A stretch of DNA of 64,000 bases. Source: Mytilinidion resinicola (lineage: Eukaryota > Ascomycota > Dothideomycetes > Mytilinidiales > Mytilinidiaceae). The translations under genes and the position numbers were made by a program. This document shows positions 11,862 to 22,005 of this stretch, piece by piece (position 1 is the first letter of the stretch; every line of letters begins with the position of its first letter). Where the stretch lies: contig NW_022985467.1 in the NCBI RefSeq assembly GCF_010093595.1, forward strand, positions 139,477-203,476, read 5' to 3'. Below the pieces are notes generated by a model. The model worked only from the letters and a program-made list of their open reading frames with translations. It was not told the DNA's origin and made no database searches.

Positions 11862-14800
11862 ATGCCTGTTGGGGCGGTATTAGAGCACAGCTGGGAGGAG
11901 CTTTGTAAGATAATCGTCTACCTCCTCCAGGCCCCACCAAACACTCTGGAATACTTCCTTGGACTCCTGAAGAAGAATTCTACACCGCAGCTAGACGGTA
12001 GAAAGGGGTCAACAACAACAAATACAAGCAATAGCAATGGTAGTAGCCCTGGCTCAGAGGACAATGACGAGGTCAAAGGCATCGTTGATGCCATTGTAAA
12101 TTCCTCAGCATACACTCCCAACACCGCACCAGCATCCTCGCTTGTAGTTCCAATTGCCGATGGGCAACACATTGTGCTTGAAACTTGTAAGTTAATATAC
12201 CATGACCTAGTCTAGGCTGTCACTGACGCCCCTTGATACAGATGAAGAGACGACTGGCATGTTTCCAGCACGGAACAACCCCCTACGACCAGGTGCGGCT
12301 TTACCTGGACTCGTCGCGCATACTCGCCCTTCTCCACCGGCTTTCGAGTCAACATTTGCGCGAATATACTCCGAAAAGTACGACCCGTATTCTCCGATCC
12401 TGCATTTCTTGATAGCTGGTTTGGCTGTTGTCGGAGCCGTCACCATTGTCCTCAAAGTCGTTATCTTTGGCCGCGTTACCTATCAGCGCGTTTTCCACAA
12501 AAAGGAGTCGAAGACAAACTTGCCAGCTCAACAGAGAGCCCAGCCCACCGCAAATGTCCACGCTCCCCCATCATCGACGACCGGTGCTCAGCCAACTGTT
12601 ATAGCGAATGATGCTGTCACAAAGGGTGATATGGATAAGAAGTTCACGGCGGCAGGAAAGAAGGTGGACGAGAAGCTTAACGGTCTGAAAATGGGGTATA
12701 TCAGGAACGATGGCAGGAAACTCAAGCAGTTGGAAAAGGACCATGACCTGATCAAGGCGGAGGTAGAGAAGTCCGCAACGAAGGTGGGTCTTCGTACCGC
12801 CAAGCAGGAGTTGGTTCAGCTAGTCGCCAAGGAGAAGTCAAAGGCTGTCGACGAGAGCGAAGCGCGTACCAAAACCTACCTCGCCAGTAAGGAGTACAAG
12901 AAGAAGCTTGGAGACACCGTGCGCCAGGAGATTCAGCAATCGACCTCCGGGTTCCAGAAGGTTACCGACGCACAAGCCCAGTCGAAGGCACAAAACGAGA
13001 AGTTATCTGCGATCGACATCAAGCACGCCAACCTGGAGAAGGGGCTTTCAAATAAAGTCGAAAAGTCATTCCTTACCAGCGCAGACTACCAAAAGAGCCT
13101 AAGAGAAACAATGCGACAAGAAATACAGCAATCGACCTCTGGACTCCTAAAAGCTACCGACGCAGATGCTCGTTTCAAAGCACAAGACGAGAAGTTCACC
13201 GCGATAGGTACCCAGCAGACCAATCTAGCGACGGCGCTCTCGGACAAAGTCGACAAGTCGTATCTCAAGAGCACGGAGTATCAGGAAGGCTTGCGAGCAA
13301 CCGTGCGTCAGGAGGTTCAGGTGTCGGATCGTGATTTCCAGAAGGTCTCAGATGCTAAGCTACACGTCAAGGCGCAAGACGAGAAGTTTGCGGCGATCGA
13401 TACCAAGCAGGCCAACCTGGAGAAAAAACTGTCAAATAAGGTCGATACATCGTTTCTTACTAGCTCGGACTACCAAACGAGCCTAGGAGAAACCATGCGA
13501 CGTGAAATACAGCAAGCGGTCAATGGCTTCCAGAAGGTCGCCGACGCACAGGCTCAATCGAAAGCACAGAAGGAGAAGTTTTCCGCCATTGATACCAAGC
13601 AGAGTATCGTAGAAGCCTGTTTATCCAACAAAGCCGACAACTCAGAGCTCTCCAAGCTACAAGGGGAGGTCAACAGTATCAAGACATCTCAAGTCAGCCA
13701 AGTGACGATCGAGCGCCTTGAAAAGCGAATCAACAGCCAAGAGACCGAGATTACCTCCCTCAAGTCACAGTCTGGCAAGGTCAGTGAACTCGAAGCGAAG
13801 CTTGAGGAACAGGCAAAGCTGGTAGCCAAGGAGCGGGCGCACTCCGAGGAGCAAACAAAGCTCGCAGCCAAGGAGCGGACGGAAAAGGAAAAGCTCCGTC
13901 TGCAGCTTAATCAACACAAGGAGATCCAGAAAGCTGAGTTGCAAGCAATGCTTGACGGTGCGCTTGAGGAGAAGCTGGAGGCGATCAAGAAGTCAATGAT
14001 AAATCCTACGGCAAAGAACCTAGAATCAGAGGTCAAGCGCGATGCAGCTCCAGAAGGTCAGAAAATCACGTCACCTGCAGCCCGCACACCAGCCGCTCTA
14101 GATTTGAAGACCTCGTCAACATCTCATTCCACAGCCCCTGATCGGGATGTCTTGCTCAAGCAACCTGCCGAAAAGACTAAGATTACGAAGGCTGAGGGGA
14201 CTACTATCAAAAAGGATGACAACATTGACAGGGAAGCTAAACTCAAACATGACGCTTCGAAGGTTCAAACTGTTAAACGTACCACGCCTCGGGAGGAGCC
14301 CGTGAAGAAGTCTGAAGCTACTCCAGCTATTTTTTCTAGGACCCCCAAATCGATTGCCGAAAAGAAGGATGAGGCGAAAACCACTGAAATCACCTCCGCT
14401 GCCGATGCGAACCCTATTCCCATCTTACAGCCAGGAGCGGCTCCCATCGCTATCGTCGCCGACAAGAAGACCGCTGCTCCAACTACGAACGTGTCGTCGC
14501 CGACTCCACCGTCAGCTTCTGCCTCCAAGAAGACAGCTCTTCCGCTGGCCTCTGGAGATCGAGACCTGTCGTCTCCTGTCAAGGCGAAGACTACCGGACC
14601 TGGAATTGTCTCTCCGCTTGTGGAGGGTAAGCAGAAGACTATCCAGCCTAGCCAGAAGTTCGATGTGAGTAATGTCAAGACTGCATCACCTGTTGATTCG
14701 AAGGCTACGGCCGTCCCCAAGCCCGCCGAGCTTCAGAAGCCCAAGAACTCGGAATCGGCTACGACCATTGGAATTGGCTCTGCTATCGATCGCATCCATA

Positions 14801-17142
14801 CTCCTATCCCAAAACCAGGGGCGGCTCCCATCGCCGTCACTGAAGACAAGACGACTGCCGCTGTGCCTGGAAATGCATCGTTGCTGAGTCAGACAACAGT
14901 TTCTCTCTCTAAGAAGCCCACCGTTTCGCAGGCCTCTAGAAATCTGGATCTGTCTTCCCCTCCTAAGCCAAAGACTACTGGGTCCGGAGTTGCTTCCCCT
15001 CGCACTGAGGACAAGCAGGAGGTTGTGCAGTCTGGCCAGAATGCTAATCTGGGTGGTCCCAAGACTGCCTCTGGGTCCGATTTGAAGCTTCCGACAGTCT
15101 CCAAGCCCGACAGCTTCCGGAAGACTAAAGCATCTACGAAAACCTTGCGCAAGGATGCGACCGTCGGAGCGCCTTCGAAGGACGAGGAGATGTCGCAAAA
15201 TGCCGCTCGGAGCGCCCAGCAACAGCAGGCGGAGAAGAAGCCTACAAATATTAGTAGCATTATTTCCACTGCGGCTCCTGAAATCGCTGCAAAGCTAGGG
15301 CTAACTCAACCTCCTCAAGCAAAGCAATCTTTTCGATCGTTTTCCGGGCCTAAGGTGGAGTTTGCCAACACCGGGACCACGACTACCGTGAAGGAGAACC
15401 CTTTCGCCGCATTCAAGATAGAAGCTGAAACACCCGAGGTTCCCACTACTGAAGCCACTCCTCAGACGAACGGGGTGATGAAAGTCGAAGGCAGTTCCAC
15501 CCAAACGCCTTTTGCTACTCCCACTCCAGCTTCTCGGATCAAGCCAGCAGCAGGACCTCCAAAGACTATCACGAATGGAGTTGACACCAAGGGCGACGTT
15601 TCAGGATCCCTTGCGAAGCTTGATACGCAGCCAAAGCAACCTGCGGCGTTCTCCTCATTGAATCAGTCGGACTTCAGCTTCACGAACAAGCAGGAGAAGG
15701 TTGTAGAAGGAAAGGTGGCTTCAGTCAACTACGGATTCAACCTTCTTGGTTTCGAACCTAGCAAGCCGACGAAAGTCCGAGGTCAAGCATCAGGGCTTTT
15801 TAATCTCGGAGTCGCGCACCAGAACGCTGCTTCAAGCGACGTGGAGAAAAATGTCAGTTTCACTACAGCGTTCGCAAAGTCCACCCTTGGACAGGGTACT
15901 GTACCGGTTGCCAACTTCACGTTCAACAAGTCTGAGCCTCCATCGGCGAAGAATACTCCTTTCATTAAGCCTAAGGAACAGACACCTACGAAGATATCTT
16001 CTTTACCATCGTCCATCACACCAGCCACTCCAACAACGACGGCAAAGGGCCCGGAAACAGTAGTGGCGACGCCGTTCTCTTTTACTCCCATCAATAAGAC
16101 CAAGACCGCCCCATCGCCATCGCCTATCAAATTCGATGCAACACAGTTTGCTGCGGGAAGCTTCTTCTCGGCGGAGAAAGAGAAGTTTCAGTCCATCACA
16201 GGCACTAGCGAGGCTGTAGCAAAGGCAACCGCACGCCGCAAAACTACCGCCGTTGCCGGTGTTTCAGCAGCCGATAAGGAAAGCCCTAATGCAGACCGTA
16301 GCACTGAAGGAACCGGCTCGCGCAAGAAGGCCCGTGGACCAGCCGACAGATCCGCTCGCACTACCTCGAGCGCTCCCCCTCCCATCAACTTGAATACCAC
16401 CTCGACCCCGAGCGCATCAGCATCTACATCTGTTTCATCAATCACTCAATCAGATACAGGCGTCAATTACGAGTCTGATGATAGCGAGCTCGCCCCCGGC
16501 GACCGGACAATCCTTACTCCCAAGCCGCGCTCAAGGAAGTCTGAATTTAAATGCCCATCAAATTCGACGCACTACCATGCGCCCCTCGACATCATCCCAT
16601 CGGCTATAATGGATAAAGTATTGTCGCAGCCTTCGTGGAAGCCGCAGGTTGATACCAACTTCGGCACGGCTACTCCGACCTTCGGCGCTTCGAGCTCTGG
16701 CCTAGGTACACCGCAGACAAAGAATGATATGACACCTACTCCACCTATCTTCGGCGCTTCAAGCTCGGCTTCAACTACCCAACAACCGGCGCAATCCTTC
16801 TCGGCCTTCCCATCCATCGCAGCCTCCGGCGCTTCTGTTAGCTTCAGCACGTCAAGCCCCGCCGGCGGTTTCAAGTTTGGACCTACTTCGACCTCCACGG
16901 GCCCACAGCTTCCTGCAACACTAACAGGCCCGAAGACGGCCAACCTTTTCTCCTTTTTACCCTCTAAACCTGCAGGCTCGAGCGCCTCTGCCGCCCTTGG
17001 ATCCAACTCCGTCGCTACCCAGCCCACCGCGACCCCGCGGGGTTCTGTAGCGAGTCCGTCCACGCCGGCGGCTGCTGCTCCAGTTAAGAAGGCCGAGTAC
17101 GTGGAGGATAAGGTGGACCACGGGTCTGATGATGAGATTTAA
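11862..17142 (+). CDS. single-pass membrane coiled-coil protein with FG/NPF-containing tail (two exons)
   Basis: Unknown function. Read as join(11862..12186,12242..17142), 1741 residues. The 55-nt intron has GTAAGT, a CTGAC branch site and ACAG, and the codon T|AT joins in frame. Exon 1 gives a short amphipathic start and a Ser/Asn-rich linker. A strong hydrophobic helix lies at about residues 160-187. Four tandem 64-residue coiled-coil repeats cover about 326-581 (consensus: RQEIQQS, then AQ..KF.AID, then L..KVDKS). Further coil runs to about 700. A 128-residue duplication lies at about 832-1085. The tail from about 1120 holds scattered NPF, TPF, LFSF and several TFGASSS/IFGASSS motifs and ends in acidic residues. 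It is intact where its upstream paralogue has a stop. An FG-bearing nuclear-envelope protein is a reasonable hypothesis, not shown. Confidence 0.82.
12187..12241 (+). other. intron of the 11862-17142 gene
   Basis: 55 nt with GTAAGT at the donor, a CTGAC branch-like motif and an ATACAG acceptor. It joins phase 1 to phase 1 and bridges an in-frame stop of the upstream frame. Confidence 0.85.
12892..13659 (+). repeat. four tandem 192-bp coding repeats
   Basis: Units start at 12892, 13084, 13276 and 13468, an exact 192-bp period. Each encodes an (E/D)Y-started 64-residue coiled-coil unit with RQEI or RQEV, then QK(V/A), then K.DKS.L. Sequence has diverged but length has not. Confidence 0.88.
14410..15177 (+). 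repeat. two tandem 384-bp coding repeats
   Basis: Two copies offset by 384 bp. The matching PGAAPIA motif lies at 14431 and 14815. Each copy then carries a K.TA motif, DLSSP, KTTG.G, and a PK.(A/D) tail. The period is twice 192 bp, though this part is low-complexity, not coiled coil. Confidence 0.8.
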
Positions 17143-18196
17143 GGCATGTGCGACGGAACAGCATGAGAGAGTTGAAGATTCATCTTGAGCTTGCCCCCAC
17201 CACCCCCAAATATCCCCCAATCCCCCAAACACAACAAACCCCCTCAAAAAAAAAAAAAAAAAAAAAACCCCCAGCACGCCCCTTCTACATCCTAACGCGC
17301 GGGCCCTGGGCCGAGTTCCGGCAGTGCGTGGATGACGGCAACAGAAATGGGCGATTGCTGGGCACAAAAAAGGAACATTAGATAGTGCCGCACAGCGAGG
17401 TCTGGCATACTACTTAAAGTTCTCTTTTGAAGGGGGGTTTGAGGCCTTTGCTGGTATCGCTCCCCGGATGGAAGAGGTGACTTTGTGGATGCTGGACCTG
17501 CTGGTGCGGTTTTGGGCGTTCTGACTTTTTTTTGACTTGTTCTGGATTTAGCGTTTGGATTTTGCATTTTGCATTTTGCATTTTGCGTTCGCTATGCGAG
17601 TACTGCGAGTCGTGTGTTCCGTACTGGGAGGTGGGGCTGGGCTAGACTGAGCTGAGAGCATTTGATAGATGAATGAGAATGAGTATTATGTCAAAGGAGT
17701 GCTGTGTGATGATGTGATTTAGTAATCAGATATTACTCTACGTAAACTAGGGTTTTGCATGTTCGATGCTGATGTTAGGGGTAACCCACCTAGCAGGTCG
17801 CTGGCTTCTCAAAAAGTGGCTTGCTTTGCGCGACGTTGACGCTTGAGTCCGCTTTCGACGCCAGAATTTTGATTAAGCATATATTATGTTATACGGGCTC
17901 TGCTTTTGCATAGTTGACGCCGATGTTAGGGGTAGCTTATGTAGTTGCTAAAAGATAGCCTAATTTACTGTGCGTTGGCTTTTATATTAGATTCTAATGC
18001 TAGAATCTTGACTTAACAGATATTACGCTATATAGGAACTGTCTTGTATAATTAATGCTAATGGTAGGGGTGGCTTATGTATTAGGAAGCTAGCTTAATA
18101 GAAGGCGGTCTAATCTATGACATGTTAACTTTTACATTAGCTTCTAAGGCCGGATTTTTGACTATATAGATATCGCGCTGCGCATGCATTGTTTTT
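17143..18196. other. intergenic region, duplicated 3' flank plus AT-rich stretch
   Basis: No gene seen. It holds an A-run at about 17247-17266, the second 3'-flank repeat copy, and from 17740 three diverged units with GATGTTAGGGGTA.CC or similar (17774, 17924, 18064, and again near 18870), a degenerate repeat interrupted by the element at 18197. Confidence 0.5.
17420..17680 (+). repeat. 3'-flank repeat, copy 2
   Basis: Counterpart of 10640-10890 with the same ordered motifs (GGGGGGTTTGAGG, GGGCGTTCTGA, T-rich GCGTTTGGA words, GCGAGTACTGCGAG, GTTCCGTACTGGGAG, TTGATAGATGAATGAG). Confidence 0.75.
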
Positions 18197-18848
18197 GGAC
18201 GAGACTACTTATAACCCCCCTTTTTGTTGCATATAACCCCCCCTAGATTTAGCCTAGCTCCGGCTAGTAACAACTTTATTCCACCAATTAGGCTGTCGCT
18301 TAGGCGATAATGATGTTCAATAACGGGTTTTAATTCACCAATACAGCACCGGATCTCTCCACCAGATCTCTCCGCTAGACAAGCCGGCACCCTAACAGTA
18401 ACCTAGGGCTCTATTTCCTTAGTCGCTAACAGTTAACCAGCCCTAGAGGACGCCCCTCTGTCTCCTCCCAAGGAGGAAGCTGTTTATAGTGAAGGAGCCG
18501 ATGCAGCAGGAGGATATTCGGGTGTAAGACCTTGGTACAATGGTGTATACGGCGTTTCTTTCAATTAGCAATTGAGAGGCGGCCATCTAGACGCTTTCCG
18601 CTTCTAGGCTAGCTAGAGTAGATGGAGTGAATAGACTGTTGTTATTGTATATATATATATCCTATGCGATTCGTGTATACATCCTTTCCGATTTGTATAG
18701 CCTTGCCGTTTTGTATAGCCTTGCTGTTTTACGCATCTAACAAGCGAGTGAATATAATTGGTGGAACAATATTAATACGGGACGGAGCTAGGCTAAATCT
18801 AGGGGGGGTTATATGCAGCAAAAAGGGGGGTTATGAGTAGTCTCGTCC
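18197..18848. mobile_element. non-autonomous hAT-type element (MITE-like), 652 bp
   Basis: Long terminal inverted repeats of about 75 bp: left starts GGACGAGACTACTTATAACC, right ends with its near-perfect complement, TAGTCTCGTCC. An identical 8-bp sequence TTGTTTTT flanks both ends (18189-18196 and 18849-18856). An 8-bp duplication is the hAT hallmark. No ORF is supported inside. Internal CCGATTTGTATAGCC motifs resemble the repeat at the window start. Confidence 0.88.
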
Positions 18849-18936
18849 TTGTTTTTGAGTCCTGGACACCGATGTTTAGGGTAGCCCAGCGATGAAATGA
18901 AAACAATGACAAATGATTTGATTAAAACGAGAACGA

Positions 18937-20118
18937 TCAGAACTCCGCTGATTCCCTTTGATGCGTCATCCTACCCTTTTGCACTCCACTAGTATCCCCA
19001 GGATTGCTCTCCATTTCCCAGGGCTCTCTATCACGCCCATCCCCGTACAAAATCTCACAAACGCCTCCAATCGGCACATCCATGACCGCATCCGTCCCCA
19101 TCGACCACAGCCTCCTCCAATCAACCTCCTCCTCAGCACCATACTGATACAAACTCAGCGAATTACTCCTCGTCCCGCCCTTCCCGCCCTCGCGCTCCTC
19201 CACTCGCCTCGCGCGTCCCCTCACAATCTTCCCATTCCGCCGATCCACAACCGCAACCGCTGCGCACGCATCTACCAAGTTCTCGCAACTCTTCAGCGGC
19301 AGAGTCAGGTATCCAGTATTATAGCTCGCCAGCGCCACGTATATCCAGCCCACCCCGACGACCAGCCACGCCGGCACGGCCAGCGCCCACCACCGGTTCG
19401 GGTAGTAGTGGATCCCTAGCTGATGCAGGAACGGCGACGGGAGATAGGCCCAGAGTATGTACATGCAGAAGGCGGCGCTGCTGGCGAGGTAGAGCGCGAA
19501 ACCGTAGTATTCATATGTTGGCACTTTGGGGCTTGCGCGAGGGACGGTCGGCGCGGCGCGCGCGGAGGTGGTGAGGCGGGCGAGCGTCGCGGAAGAGTTG
19601 GGAGTTGTGGTTATGTCGACGTCGGAGCTATCGGGGGTGGTGGGGCGCGAAGTCTGGGTGCTGAAGGAGGGGCGGAGGAGGGAGGTGAGGCTGGGCGAGG
19701 GCGGCAGCGGCGTCGGCGGGCGATTGTAAAAGGGTGGGAAGAGGCTGCTGACTGTGTGTGGTGGGAGATGGGTATGAGAGCGAGAGGTATAGAGGGGTCG
19801 CGACGCCGGCGCGGGGTTGGTGTCGCTGTCGCTGTCAGAGTCTGAAGGGTTCATCCCGAAGAGATTATCGTCCTCTTCTTCCTCATCATTGTCTTCCACG
19901 GAGGCGGGCACGGATGGAGGTTCGGATAGCGGTTCAGACGGGGAGGTGGTTATGGTAGGAGAAACGAGGGGACCGCCCGGGGGTGCTTGGTTTTCGGGCG
20001 ACGCAAGGGCGGATCTGGAGGCGGGCGTCATCTCGAGGGAGTGGAGGGTTGGGAGGTTGGGGGTGGACTTGGATTGGAAGCCCGCAGGGACAGCATTGCC
20101 TCGACTGTGCGGCGCCAT
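18937..20118 (-). CDS. PIG-P domain protein, GPI N-acetylglucosaminyltransferase subunit
   Basis: Single exon, 393 residues, starting at the ATG ending at 20118. Residues about 200-345 are a PIG-P domain: YEYYGFALYLASSAAF begins the first membrane helix, LPSPFLHQLGIHYYPNRWWA is the conserved lumenal/cytosolic loop signature, a second helix follows (VPAWLVVGVGWIYVAL), and DVPIGGVCEILYG closes it. In the family this subunit (Gpi19 in yeast) belongs to the ER complex that transfers GlcNAc to phosphatidylinositol, the first step of GPI anchor synthesis. The 200-residue N-terminal extension is Ser/Pro-rich with an acidic patch, as is common in filamentous fungi. It looks intact. Confidence 0.93.
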   Translation of the reverse strand: MAPHSRGNAVPAGFQSKSTPNLPTLHSLEMTPASRSALASPENQAPPGGPLVSPTITTSPSEPLSEPPSVPASVEDNDEEEEDDNLFGMNPSDSDSDSDTNPAPASRPLYTSRSHTHLPPHTVSSLFPPFYNRPPTPLPPSPSLTSLLRPSFSTQTSRPTTPDSSDVDITTTPNSSATLARLTTSARAAPTVPRASPKVPTYEYYGFALYLASSAAFCMYILWAYLPSPFLHQLGIHYYPNRWWALAVPAWLVVGVGWIYVALASYNTGYLTLPLKSCENLVDACAAVAVVDRRNGKIVRGRARRVEEREGGKGGTRSNSLSLYQYGAEEEVDWRRLWSMGTDAVMDVPIGGVCEILYGDGRDREPWEMESNPGDTSGVQKGRMTHQRESAEF

Positions 20119-20886
20119 GATGGCGATGTGTGGTGGTGGTGGTTTGGGACGGAACGAGGCTGCGGTCGCGTTAAGCTTCGGCTAAATTAAACGCCGCGCC
20201 GGTCCCATCCGGGAACTTCCGTGGAACATCGTTCGCCCGCTTCTCCGACCTCCTTTTCGTCCCATCTATTTGAGAAGTCATTTCGCATGATGATACAACT
20301 ACAACATCTCCTGTTAATTCCGTGCATAACGTCACTCTAGATGTGCTCAAAATGGAGATCGCATTCTACTCGGAATAAATTAGTTCTAGGTCAACAAATT
20401 GATTTTTGACGACTAGAATCTAACGCATCTGCTGTGTAGAGCTCCCTAGGATGTTTGGGTTACATCTATCTAGATCAGAGCTTTCCAAATCCATGCCAGG
20501 CATAGCGCATCTTTCTCACATCCGGCTCATGAATACGATCCTCCGTCCAACGTGGTGCTTGAAAATACTATGATATGCATGCGAAACCTGGCAAGGATGG
20601 TGAATATACCCCACCTTGCTGGCTTCCTATCATGGAGCATAGGCTTGACGCTACGAAACGCTGATGTCACCCCAATTCGATCGCCAAGCTGGCCCGATAT
20701 CTTAGGTGGAGCGAGCTCGGGAAAGGGCGAGTGGGGCGTGAACGTGCGCGCCCGATCGATCTATTATCCCACCGAGCGACCCTTGAACTCCATCCACCAT
20801 CAGCTCAGTCCCACCGTACTCAAAAAGCTGCTCTTCCCCCGCTCGCAGTCAAAGTTCCGCATATCAAAGGTGACACAGCCACAAAC
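20119..20886. other. intergenic region
   Basis: No gene seen. It includes the short upstream region of the PIG-P gene (CT/GA-rich near 20120-20260) and the leader of the small ORF at 20887. A longer ORF from 20552 in another frame is basic and repetitive in composition and reads through the antisense of the acidic repeats, so I do not accept it. Confidence 0.4.
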
Positions 20887-21144
20887 ATGGCCTCCACATC
20901 CTCTAAACTCCTACAGACTACCAACTTCCAACAACCAACCGAAACCATGGGCGAGTTGGCAGATCAACACACGGAGGACAGCTATATCGAGTGGATGGAG
21001 GAGGAGATGCAGGAAGAAGAAGATAGAGCTGCCGAGGAAGCTCGGAATGATGAGGCGGAAGCTCAGGCGGAACAGGAGGCCGGTGAAGCTCAGGCGGAGC
21101 ACGAGGCCGAGGAAGCCAGCAGCGGCGGAGAGCCCAGGAACTGA
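20887..21144 (+). CDS. small acidic Glu/Ala-rich protein
   Basis: 85 residues from ATG 20887 (ACAAACATGGC). After 35 polar residues the chain is almost entirely Glu, Ala, Gln and Asp with degenerate EAQAEQEA repeats, probably a single helix. No family recognised. An intron-like segment follows in the 3' region (GTAAGT at 21171, CTGAC, CGCAG ending 21228), which suggests this is a transcribed locus with a spliced 3' part, or that the true product is longer. Confidence 0.5.
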   Translation: MASTSSKLLQTTNFQQPTETMGELADQHTEDSYIEWMEEEMQEEEDRAAEEARNDEAEAQAEQEAGEAQAEHEAEEASSGGEPRN

Positions 21145-22005
21145 GTGCGCAGGATCTGACAGTTACTCGGTAAGTTATGGGCCCGAAAAGAAAAATGATG
21201 CACGCGGCTGACAGTAACGCTGCGCAGATTCGGTGATGGTTTCAAGCCCTGACGATGGCGACGGAGTTGATGCCACTGGGTGGCGTCCATCTAGAATCGG
21301 CGGAAGATAGACGACGTTGACTTTTACGACGATACAGAGTCTACATGAAGCTATGCAATACAACAATCCAAGAGTCTCATACATCCCACTATCTGCAAGG
21401 GTGATGCTATGTTCGTGTGCTAGAGATTACTGACGTAAACTATTGAGAACGACTGCTCACACATATGTCTGTTTACCCGTCCTTGATTACCTCAGTATTC
21501 CTGACCAGTAGGAGACACTCCGCGTGTTCATGTATTAGAGTGCTTTTATTATGTAGAGTGTAAGTTTCTTGTGAACCTAGGGTCATATTGAAACCATACC
21601 TCCAAGCCCCAGTTTTCATGAGATGTACACTTAGCTCACGGTGTTATCAATCCTTCTCAAAGTTTCTGGGTCCTTTCCCCTTGCCTTCCAATATGGAATC
21701 TCTTGTCTACCACGACGTTAGATGCTACTCCCTCGTAGACCCGGGGGTGTCTCCCAATTATATTTTCACTCGCAAATATGCCCCTGCCTACGCTCGATTT
21801 GCGAGTCGTCTCACGCACAATTCTTATCGTCAGTCATCACGAGAATATCTTGTTTAAATTAGATCAAGTTCATTCAATTGACTAGTATTGATAGTAAACT
21901 AAGTCAATAGCCCCAGACCCCAAAGGTCCCTATCTTCCTCGTCAAACACTCTTCATTCGAAACCTAGGGAATGGAGTGAGCTAAGTTGAGATACGCCAAC
22001 AATAT
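21145..22005. other. intergenic region
   Basis: Contains the possible 3' intron at 21171-21228. An ORF at 21588-21857 lacks supporting composition. Otherwise nothing recognised. Confidence 0.4.

Noticed and set aside
19423..20190. Several plus-strand ORFs opposite the PIG-P gene
   Set aside because: Antisense shadows of a GC-rich Ser/Pro coding region.
20552..21211. 219-codon plus-strand ORF overlapping the small acidic ORF
   Set aside because: Basic, repetitive composition is the frame-shifted reading of the acidic repeats; the acidic frame has the better start.
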